Shown here in pieces: positions 25,364-34,474 of a DNA stretch of 64,000 nucleotides; position 1 is the first letter of the stretch; each line of letters starts with the position of its first letter. Below the pieces are notes generated by a model. That model was not told where the DNA came from and made no database searches. It worked only from the letters and a program-made list of their open reading frames with translations. Where the stretch lies: the NCBI GenBank assembly GCA_965242775.1, contig CBDETI010000005.1:372001-436000 (forward strand), given 5' to 3'. Made by a program: the position numbers and the translations under genes. Source of the stretch: JAWPMT01 sp965242775 (GTDB lineage: Bacteria > Bacteroidota > Bacteroidia > Cytophagales > Cyclobacteriaceae).

Positions 25364-27209
25364 TCCTAAGTATGATTGGGAGTTTGAAGAGTCCAATTTG
25401 ATCGATGGATTAAATAATCCGACACTTGAACACTTTTCAGGCGGTTACTACCATCTGGCACGAGAAATTATTCAAAATGCAATTGATGCACGAAAAGACT
25501 CTTCAATAGCGGTGCAAGTCAAGTTCAAATCCCAGAGCATACCTGCAAAATTTTTTCCGGGATTGAAAACATACATGGAGGTTATTGACTTCTGTAGGGC
25601 TAGTTGGGATTCACATCCAGAAGTCATTGATTTCTTTAATTCAGCAGAGACAATCCTTGATAAGGAGTCAATATCATTTCTTAAAATCTCAGATTACAAT
25701 ACTACTGGTTTATTGGGAGATGAAAAAGATAAGAACAAAGGATGGGTTGGCTTAATTAAATCACGAGGAAATAGCCCAAAAAGAGAAGGGCAGGGAGGTT
25801 CGTTTGGCATCGGTAAAGGCGCAGCGTTCAAAGCTTCAAAATTAAGAACCGTTTTTTATAGTACATATAACACAGAAGGTTTCAGAAGATTTCAGGGAAT
25901 AACTGAACTTGTATCGTTTGAGAAGAATGATAAAGAGCATCGTGGGACTGGTTCTTTTGGTACTAAAAAATTTGGGGCAATAAATAATCCTCTTGAAATC
26001 CCCGAATTCTTTCAAAGGAAGGAAAAGGGCTTAGACATATATTTAGCAGGGTCAAGTCTGAATGATAATCTTGAATCAGAATTGATAAAATCGGTTCTAA
26101 GAAATTTCTGGTACGCAATTTTCAGAGGCGAGTTGATTGTAGAAGTTGCTGAAATTAAGATATCTAAGGAAACATTGGAAAGCCTATTAGTTGAGCATTT
26201 TGAGAATCAACCAATAAAAGATCATATTGAACCTCATGGAAACCCCTTGACATATTATGAAGCAGTAATTAAAGGCAAATACTTTAGAAAGGTATTACCA
26301 GTCATTGGTGAAGTATCCTTTTATTTCCATAAAACCACCAACACTCTGAACCATGTGGCTATGATTAGAAAATCGCATATGGTAATTTATTCTAAGCCTT
26401 ATCGGCATCCTGAGGCATTTGCAGGAGTGTTCATCTGTGATAACACAGAAGGAAATGAGGAGCTAAGAAAAATGGAACCTCCGGCTCATGATAAATGGGA
26501 CCCTGAACGAAATGAGTCCAATGGTAGGCAAATTATTGAAGGTATAGGCAATTGGATAAGGAGTACGTTAAAGGGCCTAAGGGAAATCCAAACATCAGGC
26601 TTTCAAGATATACCAGGGCTTTCAAAATACCTGCCATTTAACGATGAAAGTCAAACCGAGGAAAAGGGAGATAAAGAAACGGTAGAGAAAGAATCTGATG
26701 AGGAAACCGCTTCTTTAATGCAAAGCAAGAGTATTTTCGAGAGTTTCCCCGTGATCAATCCTTACGATGTATCCGTTCTTAATTCTCCAGATACGGGCCT
26801 AGGAGGTTCCAGCACCGTAGTTCGCAAGAAGAAAGGAAAAATCAAAACAAAAACGAATAACAATAAAACAAACAACGGAAGTGGAGCGGGTAATACACCT
26901 GCAGTTAGACATAGTTCGATTCAAGTTAGATCTTACTTAATTGAGGAAATAGGAGATCAACTGACATATGCTATAGTGATCAATCCAACAGAAAATTCCA
27001 AATGCTCAATTAATATGAAGGCGGTTGGTGAAGAAGGAGAGGAGAGCATTGAAATTCATTCTGTTGCTGATGAAAATGGACAAAAACTTCGATTTAATAA
27101 AAGTACTATTTCCTTGATCAACTTAGAGTCTGGTATCAAAAAGAAAATTTTAGTCAAACTGTCCTCAAAGTTTAAAGTATCACTAAGACTTAAGGTAAAT
27201 GATTTATAA
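25347..27209 (+). CDS. GHKL (MutL/MORC-type) ATPase of a restriction-like system
   Basis: The 620-residue protein has a histidine-kinase-like ATPase domain at its N-terminus. The N box has Glu40 and Asn44 in REIIQNAIDA, DYNTTG with Asp116 stands for the G1 box, and GGSFGIGKGAAF (about 151-162) is the G2 lid. A second domain reaches to about 420, followed by an acidic then a Lys/Asn-rich low-complexity linker (about 430-530) and a beta-rich C-terminal domain. Iyer, Abhiman and Aravind described MutL/MORC-type ATPases in bacterial restriction-modification loci together with Dcm and Vsr. This gene fits that set and could move or clamp DNA for the nuclease. Confidence 0.88.
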   Translation: MMREFDPKYDWEFEESNLIDGLNNPTLEHFSGGYYHLAREIIQNAIDARKDSSIAVQVKFKSQSIPAKFFPGLKTYMEVIDFCRASWDSHPEVIDFFNSAETILDKESISFLKISDYNTTGLLGDEKDKNKGWVGLIKSRGNSPKREGQGGSFGIGKGAAFKASKLRTVFYSTYNTEGFRRFQGITELVSFEKNDKEHRGTGSFGTKKFGAINNPLEIPEFFQRKEKGLDIYLAGSSLNDNLESELIKSVLRNFWYAIFRGELIVEVAEIKISKETLESLLVEHFENQPIKDHIEPHGNPLTYYEAVIKGKYFRKVLPVIGEVSFYFHKTTNTLNHVAMIRKSHMVIYSKPYRHPEAFAGVFICDNTEGNEELRKMEPPAHDKWDPERNESNGRQIIEGIGNWIRSTLKGLREIQTSGFQDIPGLSKYLPFNDESQTEEKGDKETVEKESDEETASLMQSKSIFESFPVINPYDVSVLNSPDTGLGGSSTVVRKKKGKIKTKTNNNKTNNGSGAGNTPAVRHSSIQVRSYLIEEIGDQLTYAIVINPTENSKCSINMKAVGEEGEESIEIHSVADENGQKLRFNKSTISLINLESGIKKKILVKLSSKFKVSLRLKVNDL

Positions 27210-27966
27210 CAATAGGCACTATCCACACCCCGTACTTGGTATTAGCGATGATATTTCCGGAGGTGTACAAGTAAAACTCAAAGTTTCCTCAGATTCTGAA
27301 CATATTGTTTTGGAAAATACTTTCTCTATAGAAAATGAGGATCTTAAGGAGCTGATCAGACAATCTATGGCGTGTTACTCTGTTCATTTATCTTGTGTAG
27401 GTACCTTCTTTCGCTCAAACTACGAAAGCTATAAAGAGCTCTCAGACCCATTGAAGATTAGAGCTTCAGATTTAAATGGTGAGGTCGAGTTAAACTATTT
27501 CATTTGTGCCAAGGAGGACATTGAGGAATATTCAAATAGCGCAAGTAATGATGATTATGGCAACACGAAATTCAGAGTTAACAAAGGTGATATTCTAGCT
27601 TACCTTGGAAAAGGAAAGTTCTATGCAAACAAAACTTATCAAGAAACGAAATCGATTTCATCGATAATGAATATAAATACTGATGGTAAGCCAAATCACC
27701 ATTTCTATCTGGATTACGGTGATGAAAAAATCACAATAATGCTTTGTAAAGAAGATTATCAGCTTTACCAAGAAATCAAATTGAAAAAATTCGCTTCGAT
27801 CCTGCATTCGTCTTTGGTTTTGCCAGCTTTACAGCAAGCAATAGTATTTATAGAAAGTGAGGAATCAAATGAGTATAGTGGGAAACCTTGGTACATGAGC
27901 CTCTCTGAATTGATAAAGAAAGAATCAGAAGCTGACTCCTTAGTGAGGGCGCAAAAAAATACTTGA
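27199..27966 (+). CDS. Uncharacterised protein of the vsr-dcm-ATPase module
   Basis: The 255-residue protein has no signal peptide or membrane segment. It starts with beta strands (HYPHPVLGISDDISGGVQVKLKV) and ends with a helical region (LHSSLVLPALQQAIVFIESEE, then PWYMSLSELIKKESEADSL). I do not recognise a catalytic motif. Its gene overlaps the ATPase gene by 11 bases and is followed by a DUF6339-like gene, so it is a structural or recognition partner of the same system. In such loci the ATPase partners are often nucleases or DNA-binding proteins, but nothing here proves either. Confidence 0.75.
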   Translation: MIYNNRHYPHPVLGISDDISGGVQVKLKVSSDSEHIVLENTFSIENEDLKELIRQSMACYSVHLSCVGTFFRSNYESYKELSDPLKIRASDLNGEVELNYFICAKEDIEEYSNSASNDDYGNTKFRVNKGDILAYLGKGKFYANKTYQETKSISSIMNINTDGKPNHHFYLDYGDEKITIMLCKEDYQLYQEIKLKKFASILHSSLVLPALQQAIVFIESEESNEYSGKPWYMSLSELIKKESEADSLVRAQKNT

Positions 27967-28024
27967 TTTACCACTAAGCCGATCATTTAATTCAATGAAA
28001 GACTTACAATTAACGTATTAAAAA

Positions 28025-28738
28025 ATGAATAAGGTTAGAGTATTTACTAAGAGCTTTACGGATAGACTATTCCAGGATTCTCAAAAGACACCTAGCCTGT
28101 ATAATACCGAAAACTTTATTGTGCCTGATGATGCATATGCGATTGGGGAAACAGGGTTGAAGGTAGAGGAAGATATATTAGCTAAGGTGAATTCTACAGA
28201 CGGTTCAACTAAAGATGATATCGAGAATTCAATTAGGATTTATGAGGCACTTGACATCAACCTCACGACTGCCTCAGATCCAAGGTTATGGGTTTGTTTA
28301 ACTCATACCTATTTTTATGAATACATGAAAAAACGTTGGCCTCTGGATTCACCGGAATCGAAAAGCAAGAAAAGTAGAATAAAAGATAGATATCACCTTA
28401 GAAGCCTTTCCCTGAACAATTTGTCAAGAAATGGAATTTCAAGACTGTGGTGGATGGCTCACTTAACACAAGATTTAGAAAGAAATGATAAGTATGAGTT
28501 GACAAGAGTTTTAAGTTCTCGCCAAGACTTAATAGCTGGTCTACTCGAAAGATATTTGGGTTCAAACGAGAATATTAGAAAAGCAATTTTGAATTTTCTT
28601 TTGCAAAACGAATCTTACTTAGAAATCGAGGACAAAAGAAGAGCGTTGTTGAGACAGATAAATTTAATTGGAGGTGTGAAAAACCTTCCGTTACTAGATG
28701 AGTCCGAAATATTAATGGAAATAAGAAAAATCGCCTAA
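28025..28738 (+). CDS. DUF6339-like protein
   Basis: The 237-residue protein contains the pattern I associate with DUF6339: DPRLWVCLTHTYFYEYMKKRWP in the middle, followed by a positively charged stretch RDRYHLRSLSLN-like and NGISRLWWMAHLTQDL. The C-terminal third is helical. Proteins of this family occur in defence and restriction loci and their role is unknown. It is the last gene of module 1, and a boundary repeat (TATGTTAA) begins 12 bases after its stop. Confidence 0.7.
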   Translation: MNKVRVFTKSFTDRLFQDSQKTPSLYNTENFIVPDDAYAIGETGLKVEEDILAKVNSTDGSTKDDIENSIRIYEALDINLTTASDPRLWVCLTHTYFYEYMKKRWPLDSPESKSKKSRIKDRYHLRSLSLNNLSRNGISRLWWMAHLTQDLERNDKYELTRVLSSRQDLIAGLLERYLGSNENIRKAILNFLLQNESYLEIEDKRRALLRQINLIGGVKNLPLLDESEILMEIRKIA

Positions 28739-29074
28739 TATATCTTCTCTTATGTTAATTACTCGCTGTGCTCGTGAGCAGCAAATCCATAGTAATGTTA
28801 TATAATGTCCTGCGTTATCCACCTTCGCTCCACTTCGGCGCACACTGTGTTAATATAGCTTTGGCGCCCGGCTAGGGGTTCTGGAGCAGGATTAATAGTT
28901 TAGGGTTGGTCTCTAACATCAATTAAAAACTACACTTCATTTCTTAGCAGGAACGAGCACTCTTTTGCAACTCGTGACGAGGGGGACGCCTAGTCCGAGG
29001 AATTACCATACCGCAGCGAGGAACGCTGGCAGGAGGGAAGGAGAGTGGCTAATGTGTGCGGCCATAAACACAAC
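28739..29074. repeat. Boundary repeat between modules 1 and 2
   Basis: TATGTTAA (28751-28758) follows the last gene of module 1. GCAAATCCATAG at 28781 and TTATATAATGTCC at 28798 belong to a 38-base segment (28781-28818) that matches 35663-35700 at 33 positions. The match resumes with GTTAATATAGCTT at 28849, after an inserted 30 bases that form the hairpin CGCTCCACTTCGGCG-like. CACTCTTTTGC (28959) and AATGTGTGCGG (29049) also recur in the other boundaries. No gene is supported here. Confidence 0.65.
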
Positions 29075-29482
29075 TTACCTTTCTCTTAGGTTAGTCAACC
29101 AGTCTTGGTCGATTTCTACTATTCTGAATGGGATTATGCCATTAGAAAAACCAGCACCAAACAGATACATCCGTGAAAAAAATCGTTGCTTAATATCAAG
29201 GGCTTGATCACCATCATGATTCGCTTTTGCCCATGCATCCATATACTTATCAGGCAGATGAAATTTTAAACCTTCTTCCGAGTCTCTTGGCATGCCTTCA
29301 AAATTAAGATGCCATATACCCGGTTCATTTGTCCAGTAGTGAATTCGAGCTCTTAATAATTGGCTACTGTCTAACCCCAATAACAAATGTCTATCGAAAT
29401 TTTCTGTTGGAAATAGAAAGAACAGATCTCCAAACTCATTTAGTCCAATTAATGACCTGCCAATCCATTGTTCACAATTCAC
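29075..29482 (-). CDS. Small protein downstream of the broken nuclease, unknown function
   Basis: The 135-residue protein is soluble and acidic to neutral, with WIGRSLIGLNEFGDLFFLFP near the start and IIPFRIVEIDQDWLTNLRE at the end. I recognise no motif. The start is GTG at 29482, which overlaps the restored stop of the nuclease gene (29472) by 11 bases, so the two are coupled. This suggests a partner or immunity-like subunit of the nuclease. It appears intact although its neighbour is not. Confidence 0.6.
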   Translation of the reverse strand: MNCEQWIGRSLIGLNEFGDLFFLFPTENFDRHLLLGLDSSQLLRARIHYWTNEPGIWHLNFEGMPRDSEEGLKFHLPDKYMDAWAKANHDGDQALDIKQRFFSRMYLFGAGFSNGIIPFRIVEIDQDWLTNLRER

Positions 29483-30139
29483 TTAGTATAGTACCTATAA
29501 TTTCGTCAACATCTAAGAAATCCAGAAGCCCTTGTGACCTTGCTTGATTAATACTTTTAGACTTTAGGAGAGAGTTCAATTCTTCTACAAATTGTGTGAT
29601 TGATAGTATCTATATAATCTGGAGTAATACTGTCAAAAAGGGCACAAGTCTCAGAACTTAGGAACCACTTAAGCGAGATTAAAGGAATCTTGTTATTCGC
29701 TGCATATTCAAATGCAGGACTAGAAAAGTCTTTAACAGAAGCAACGCCAATTTGATAATTATACCGATTTCTAGCTGATATAGCGTATGTAGATCGTCTA
29801 TTATTCTTCCGCTCCGTAATGGAATCATCAGTTATAATTTCAAATTCATTGATATCATAACGCAAGCCTAAAGCACCTCGTAATTATTGCGAGATCAGCT
29901 TTTTTTTGATAGGCTTTGCATTCGAAAAGTATCCTAGATGGATATGAAAAGGGAAGTTGAATGGGAGGATTCATTAGTACGTCAGCATCATGTGCAGCTC
30001 CTTTGCCATTAACAAACAATAGACCAGATTGATCATATACGTAGTGACCGTCAGGTTTTGTAGAACGAAAACCACAGCTGAAGAGCAATTGACGGATAAT
30101 AAACTCAAGAAGGTTTCCCTTATATTTTTTAGATGTCAT
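29472..30139 (-). pseudogene. PD-(D/E)XK restriction-endonuclease-like gene broken by two frameshifts
   Basis: Three frames join into one protein of about 222 residues. Residues from ATG 30139 include GAAHDADVLMNPP and RILFECKAYQKK, the D...ExK core of PD-(D/E)XK nucleases. The frame is lost near 29870, where the next frame continues GALGLRYDINEFEIITDD. A second shift near 29600-29640 leads into ITQFVEELNSLLKSKS...ILSEL and a stop at 29472. Each change is equivalent to one extra base. The nuclease core is intact but the product would be truncated at about 94 residues. It is either a decayed gene or two sequence errors. Confidence 0.75.
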
Positions 30140-30222
30140 TTTCTAAAGAAATGATTAAAAATGTAACTTAACAGTTGGTTCACGTACATTTTAAAATGGC
30201 ACTTAATTTTTTCTAAATCATT

Positions 30223-33195
30223 ATGCCCAATAATAAAGGATCAATTTGGCAAAGATGGGAGCCTCACATTCATATGCCAGGTACATTAAAGGAGGATAAA
30301 TATGGAGCCAATTCGTTGGAAGCCTTTATCAAAGCACTAAATGATTGTAACCCACCAATAAAGGCCATTGGTATAACGGACTACAGCGTACTGGATAGTT
30401 ACGAAAGGTTGTTGAAAATATGGAAAGAAGGAAAACTACCAGGAGTGGAATTGATATTTCCGAACATTGAACTGCGCTATCCTCTTAATGTACAAGGCTC
30501 GCCAATTAATGTTCACTTGATTGTTTGTCCAGATGATCCCGACCACATTGAAAAAACCAACAGATTCCTAGCAGATCTAAAATTTGAATTTAATGGTGAG
30601 AAATATGGGAGTACAAAAGATGAACTTATAAGACTGGGAAATGCGATTAATCCAGATGTAAAAGGGAACACGGAAGGAGCACTAAAATTAGGTGTCAATC
30701 AGAGCAAGATTTCGCCCGATGCATTAAGAGCTGCCGTTAAGGACCATAAATGGGCGAGAGAAAACATTTTAATAGCCACAGCAGCTGGACAACAAGATGG
30801 AGTTGCACAATTACAAGATGCTGGTTTAACGGCAATAAGGGAAGAGTTACAAAGGATGTCGAACTTTATTTTCTCAAGTCGTCCTGGGGATAGAACCTAT
30901 TGGTTAGGACAATCAGCAGATTCTATTGATTTATTAAAGAAAAAGTATAACGGGCCTAAACCGTGTATACATGGGTCAGACGCTCATGAATTGCTGAAAG
31001 TTGGAGCACCTGATTTAAATAGGTATTGCTGGATAAAAGGAGATTTGACTTTTGAATCTCTTCGACAAATTTGCCTGGAACCTGAAAGTAGAGTTTTTAT
31101 TGGTGATGAATATCCCAGTGATAGTTTACCATCTGAAACAATAAACAAAATAAGTGTTAGCAATGCTCATTGGCTTAAAAATTCAGTCATTCCAATAAAT
31201 AAAGGGTTGGTAGCTGTAATAGGTGCGAGGGGTTCAGGAAAAACAGCATTAGTGGAAATGATTGCTGCTGGAGCTGGCAGCCTTACCAAGATTCATGCTG
31301 AAAAATCATTTATAAAAAGAGCAGCGCACTATCTTGGAAGCTCCACAAGTGAACTTACATGGGGAAGTACAGAAGTCACAACAAATCAACTTACCTCCAA
31401 CCTTCTTGAGGATGACCCCAACGACCCTAGAGTCCGCTATTTATCACAGCAATTTGTTGATAAACTATGTGGTTCAGATGGACTAGCAGATGATCTAGTT
31501 GCTGAAATAGAAAGGGTAATTTTCATTGCTCATCCTCCTGAAGAAAGATTAGGAACTAGATCATTTCAAGAATTAAGAGAAATTAAAACAGATTCAATAA
31601 AAAAAAGCAAGAATTCATTAAAGGAGACTTTGAAAGAAATTGGTGATGAAATTTCAATACAAGATGATCTCAAAAGAAATCTAGAGTCGCTTAAACAGAA
31701 GTTCTCTAATGAAAAAGCTGAAATTGATAGACTTAAGAAAGACAGGCAAAGTATTGCTCCAAAAGATAACAGTGAGCTTGTTACCAGATTAGACGAAGTT
31801 CGAGAAGCAACAGAGAAGAAGTCTCAAGATATTGCTAAGCATGACAGAAGAAAACTTAAACTAATTAGCTTAAAAGACGAGACCGAGCAATTCGAAAACT
31901 CAGGTTCGAAAATTCAACTTGATCAATTAAAATCAAGATATGAAGAAGCCAATATAACTGCAGCTGATTGGGGCAAATTCCAATTAAAGTATAAAGGTGA
32001 TGTTATGTCCTTGTTAGCGAGCGAAATTCAAACTGTTGAAAACCAAATCACCAGCTTGAAAGGTGTTGCAAGTGCTCTACTTTCAGACGAGCAATTAAAA
32101 ACTTCACAACCCTTTATTAAAGATGGAAATGATCTGTCTAAGCAAACACATTTCAATCTAAAACAAGAACAAAGAAGATTGGAGATTTTGATTGGTATTG
32201 ATCAAAGCAAGCAACGTCAATATCATCAGTTATCTGAAAGAATAACAAAAGCAGAGTCTTCTCTTGAAGAAAGGAAATTGGAAATCTCGAAATCTCAAAA
32301 AGCTCCTGAACTTATCAAAAAGCTATTAAGTGAAAGAGAAAATACGTTCAAAAAGCTTGTTGAGTTGATTGAAAAAGAAGAGAGCCTTCTAAACAGTCTG
32401 TACAAACCACTTCAAGAAAGATTAGCGAAGGGACATGGAAGTCTAAAAAATCTAAGTTGTTCAATAAAGCGGATACCCAATCTATATTCTTGGTCTGAAG
32501 CAGGTGAACAACTTTTAGATCGATCTCGAATCGGCCCATTCAAGGGAGTAGGTACTTTGTCAGATATAATCAAAACTGAACTTAGCGATGTGTGGGCCAA
32601 GGGAAATTCTTCCCAGATCGCTTCGGCATTATCGGATTTTAGAAATAAATATAGAGATGACCTATGGAAACATGCTTTTGAGCACGTCAGAAAGACTCGA
32701 GCGAGTAAAAAAGCATGGTATGAACAAGTTTCAAATTGGTTATACAGCACTGATCACATCGAGATTACGTATGGTCTTAAATACAATGGAGTTCAAATAG
32801 AGCAACTATCACCAGGAACTAGAGGAATTGTGCTGCTTCTTCTTTATTTGTCACTTGATACAGATGATCGAAGACCTTTGATTATTGATCAACCAGAAGA
32901 AAATCTAGATCCAAAGTCTATCTCTACCGAACTGGTAGAACGATTTAGAGAGGCAAAGAAACGGAGGCAAATTATTATTGTAACACATAATGCCAACCTT
33001 GTAGTTAACACTGATGCTGAGCAGGTTATTGTTGCTAATGCTGGTGATCAAAAGTCAGATTCACTTCCAGATATTAATTATTTCTCAGGAGGTTTGGAAA
33101 ACCCTGATATACTAAAAACTGTGCGAGATATTCTAGAAGGAGGATCGGAGGCATTTAAGGAGCGGGCACGGAGATTGAGAATCAAGATCTCCTAA
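30223..33195 (+). CDS. TrlF-like protein: PHP domain fused to an SMC-type ATPase
   Basis: The 990-residue protein opens with a PHP phosphoesterase domain (about 1-300): EPHIHMPG (His15, His17), IGITDYS and CIHGSDAHEL supply metal ligands. An ABC/SMC-type ATPase follows, with Walker A GARGSGKT at 334-341, a long coiled coil (about 430-720) and Walker B LIIDQPEENLD at about 886-896, then VTHNANLVVN. This layout is that of TrlF-type ATPases found in defence islands. The likely action is ATP-controlled cleavage of nucleic acid by the PHP domain. The DUF3883 gene starts 13 bases downstream. Confidence 0.88.
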   Translation: MPNNKGSIWQRWEPHIHMPGTLKEDKYGANSLEAFIKALNDCNPPIKAIGITDYSVLDSYERLLKIWKEGKLPGVELIFPNIELRYPLNVQGSPINVHLIVCPDDPDHIEKTNRFLADLKFEFNGEKYGSTKDELIRLGNAINPDVKGNTEGALKLGVNQSKISPDALRAAVKDHKWARENILIATAAGQQDGVAQLQDAGLTAIREELQRMSNFIFSSRPGDRTYWLGQSADSIDLLKKKYNGPKPCIHGSDAHELLKVGAPDLNRYCWIKGDLTFESLRQICLEPESRVFIGDEYPSDSLPSETINKISVSNAHWLKNSVIPINKGLVAVIGARGSGKTALVEMIAAGAGSLTKIHAEKSFIKRAAHYLGSSTSELTWGSTEVTTNQLTSNLLEDDPNDPRVRYLSQQFVDKLCGSDGLADDLVAEIERVIFIAHPPEERLGTRSFQELREIKTDSIKKSKNSLKETLKEIGDEISIQDDLKRNLESLKQKFSNEKAEIDRLKKDRQSIAPKDNSELVTRLDEVREATEKKSQDIAKHDRRKLKLISLKDETEQFENSGSKIQLDQLKSRYEEANITAADWGKFQLKYKGDVMSLLASEIQTVENQITSLKGVASALLSDEQLKTSQPFIKDGNDLSKQTHFNLKQEQRRLEILIGIDQSKQRQYHQLSERITKAESSLEERKLEISKSQKAPELIKKLLSERENTFKKLVELIEKEESLLNSLYKPLQERLAKGHGSLKNLSCSIKRIPNLYSWSEAGEQLLDRSRIGPFKGVGTLSDIIKTELSDVWAKGNSSQIASALSDFRNKYRDDLWKHAFEHVRKTRASKKAWYEQVSNWLYSTDHIEITYGLKYNGVQIEQLSPGTRGIVLLLLYLSLDTDDRRPLIIDQPEENLDPKSISTELVERFREAKKRRQIIIVTHNANLVVNTDAEQVIVANAGDQKSDSLPDINYFSGGLENPDILKTVRDILEGGSEAFKERARRLRIKIS

Positions 33196-33208
33196 AGAAA
33201 GGACTCAT

Positions 33209-34336
33209 ATGTTTATCAATCAAATTGATATTGATCTTATTTCTAGCTTAGAAAGTTATGCTTATGAGAAGTCTATGAAAGGAATTGCCTCTGACGGTGA
33301 GCAGGAAGATTTTAAAGACTTGAAGCACAGGTTAAAGTCCCTTTCTAATAAATTTAAAGACAAATATAATTCGGCTGCAGGCCCCTTTATTTCCGACGTT
33401 GCAACTGGTAATCCTATATCATATCATGGAAATCTCAGAAGGGTTTGGTCTGGTATTTTCAAGGGTTCAGAAAATAAACAGTATTCTGGACAGATCAGCT
33501 TCGTAATTAATACCCAAAAGCAATGTTTAGATGTTGGATTCTATTTTGGAAGAGCATCATCATTTAATGTTAAGAAGGAGAAAAGGTTGAAATGGGAAAC
33601 TCAGTTAAAAGATATAGGCATCTTTTTGTTTGAGCAGTTGAAAACTGACAATCTCCTTAAATCAACCTATGATTCATTATTCAATTATGGATTTAGGGCA
33701 GAAATAAAAGGGGAGAGGGTTAACGCAGAAGAATGGTTCAATAATTTGCAAATTGATCCAACATTTTCGTCTATAGTATTCAATCTGAAACCGAATGAAA
33801 ACAGACAAATTGAATTTTCAGATATAGATTTTTATGTCTCCATGGTATTGCCTTTGATTAGTGTTTTACCAGAAAATATTAATCAATCTGATAAAGCCAG
33901 AAAACTTAAATCTTCATTGACACCAGAACAACGTGCTAAACAAGCTGAAAAAAGAGCTTTAATTGGGTTGGAGGGTGAAAAATTCATCTTGAAAGCTGAA
34001 AAAGAGAAGATAGCTGGTTATACAAATGTCACTGGCGGTGATTATCCGATTCATAAATCGATTATTTCTGATTCATTTGGATATGATATTCTGTCGAAAG
34101 ATGAGAATGGAAAAGATATTTTCATCGAAGTGAAAACAACAACATATATGGAAGGTGAACCAGGCTCAGAAGTAATGTACATGTCTTTCGATGAATTCAA
34201 TTTTTATAAATCAAACAAAGAAAAATACAGACTTTATAGAGTATATGATATTTATGGAAGTCCTAGCTACGAAGTACTGGAGATGAGTAATTTAACAAGG
34301 ACAACCAATAATTATCGTCTTGAAATCCCTTCTTAA
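33209..34336 (+). CDS. DUF3883-domain protein, probable PD-(D/E)XK nuclease
   Basis: The 375-residue protein has an N-terminal alpha/beta region of unknown type (about 1-240) and a C-terminal DUF3883 domain. The latter begins with ALIGLEGEKFILKAEKEKI and contains GYDILSKDENGKDIFIEVKTTT, where Asp293, Glu307 and Lys309 form the D...ExK signature. DUF3883 is related to restriction endonuclease folds. It follows the TrlF-like gene by 13 bases and should work with it. Eight bases after its stop a boundary repeat starts. Confidence 0.85.
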   Translation: MFINQIDIDLISSLESYAYEKSMKGIASDGEQEDFKDLKHRLKSLSNKFKDKYNSAAGPFISDVATGNPISYHGNLRRVWSGIFKGSENKQYSGQISFVINTQKQCLDVGFYFGRASSFNVKKEKRLKWETQLKDIGIFLFEQLKTDNLLKSTYDSLFNYGFRAEIKGERVNAEEWFNNLQIDPTFSSIVFNLKPNENRQIEFSDIDFYVSMVLPLISVLPENINQSDKARKLKSSLTPEQRAKQAEKRALIGLEGEKFILKAEKEKIAGYTNVTGGDYPIHKSIISDSFGYDILSKDENGKDIFIEVKTTTYMEGEPGSEVMYMSFDEFNFYKSNKEKYRLYRVYDIYGSPSYEVLEMSNLTRTTNNYRLEIPS

Positions 34337-34341
34337 TAATA

Positions 34342-34450
34342 TTATGTTAAGTAGAACCCAATCTACATCTAGGCGGGCTGGTTGACAGAATAGCGGTGGT
34401 CCGACATTTCGGCCATGCGCTGGCCTTGCGGGTTGAAGCTTTATTCTGTC
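34342..34450. repeat. Boundary repeat between modules 2 and 3
   Basis: TATGTTAAGTAGA starts at 34344, eight bases after the DUF3883 stop, and is also found at 44906 with the same GTAGA. GTAGA/TCTAC (34351-34366) can form a short hairpin. GACAGAATA (34384-34392) and TATTCTGTC (34442-34450) are a perfect 9-bp inverted repeat enclosing GGCCATGCGCTGGCC. The GC-rich inside contrasts with the A/T-rich genes around it. Confidence 0.65.
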
Positions 34451-34474
34451 TAGATTTTTGCATCCTTTTTATCA

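Noticed and set aside
28965..29207. An 80-codon plus-strand frame at the start of module 2
   Set aside because: It overlaps the 135-residue minus-strand gene, and its upstream half is boundary repeat DNA.
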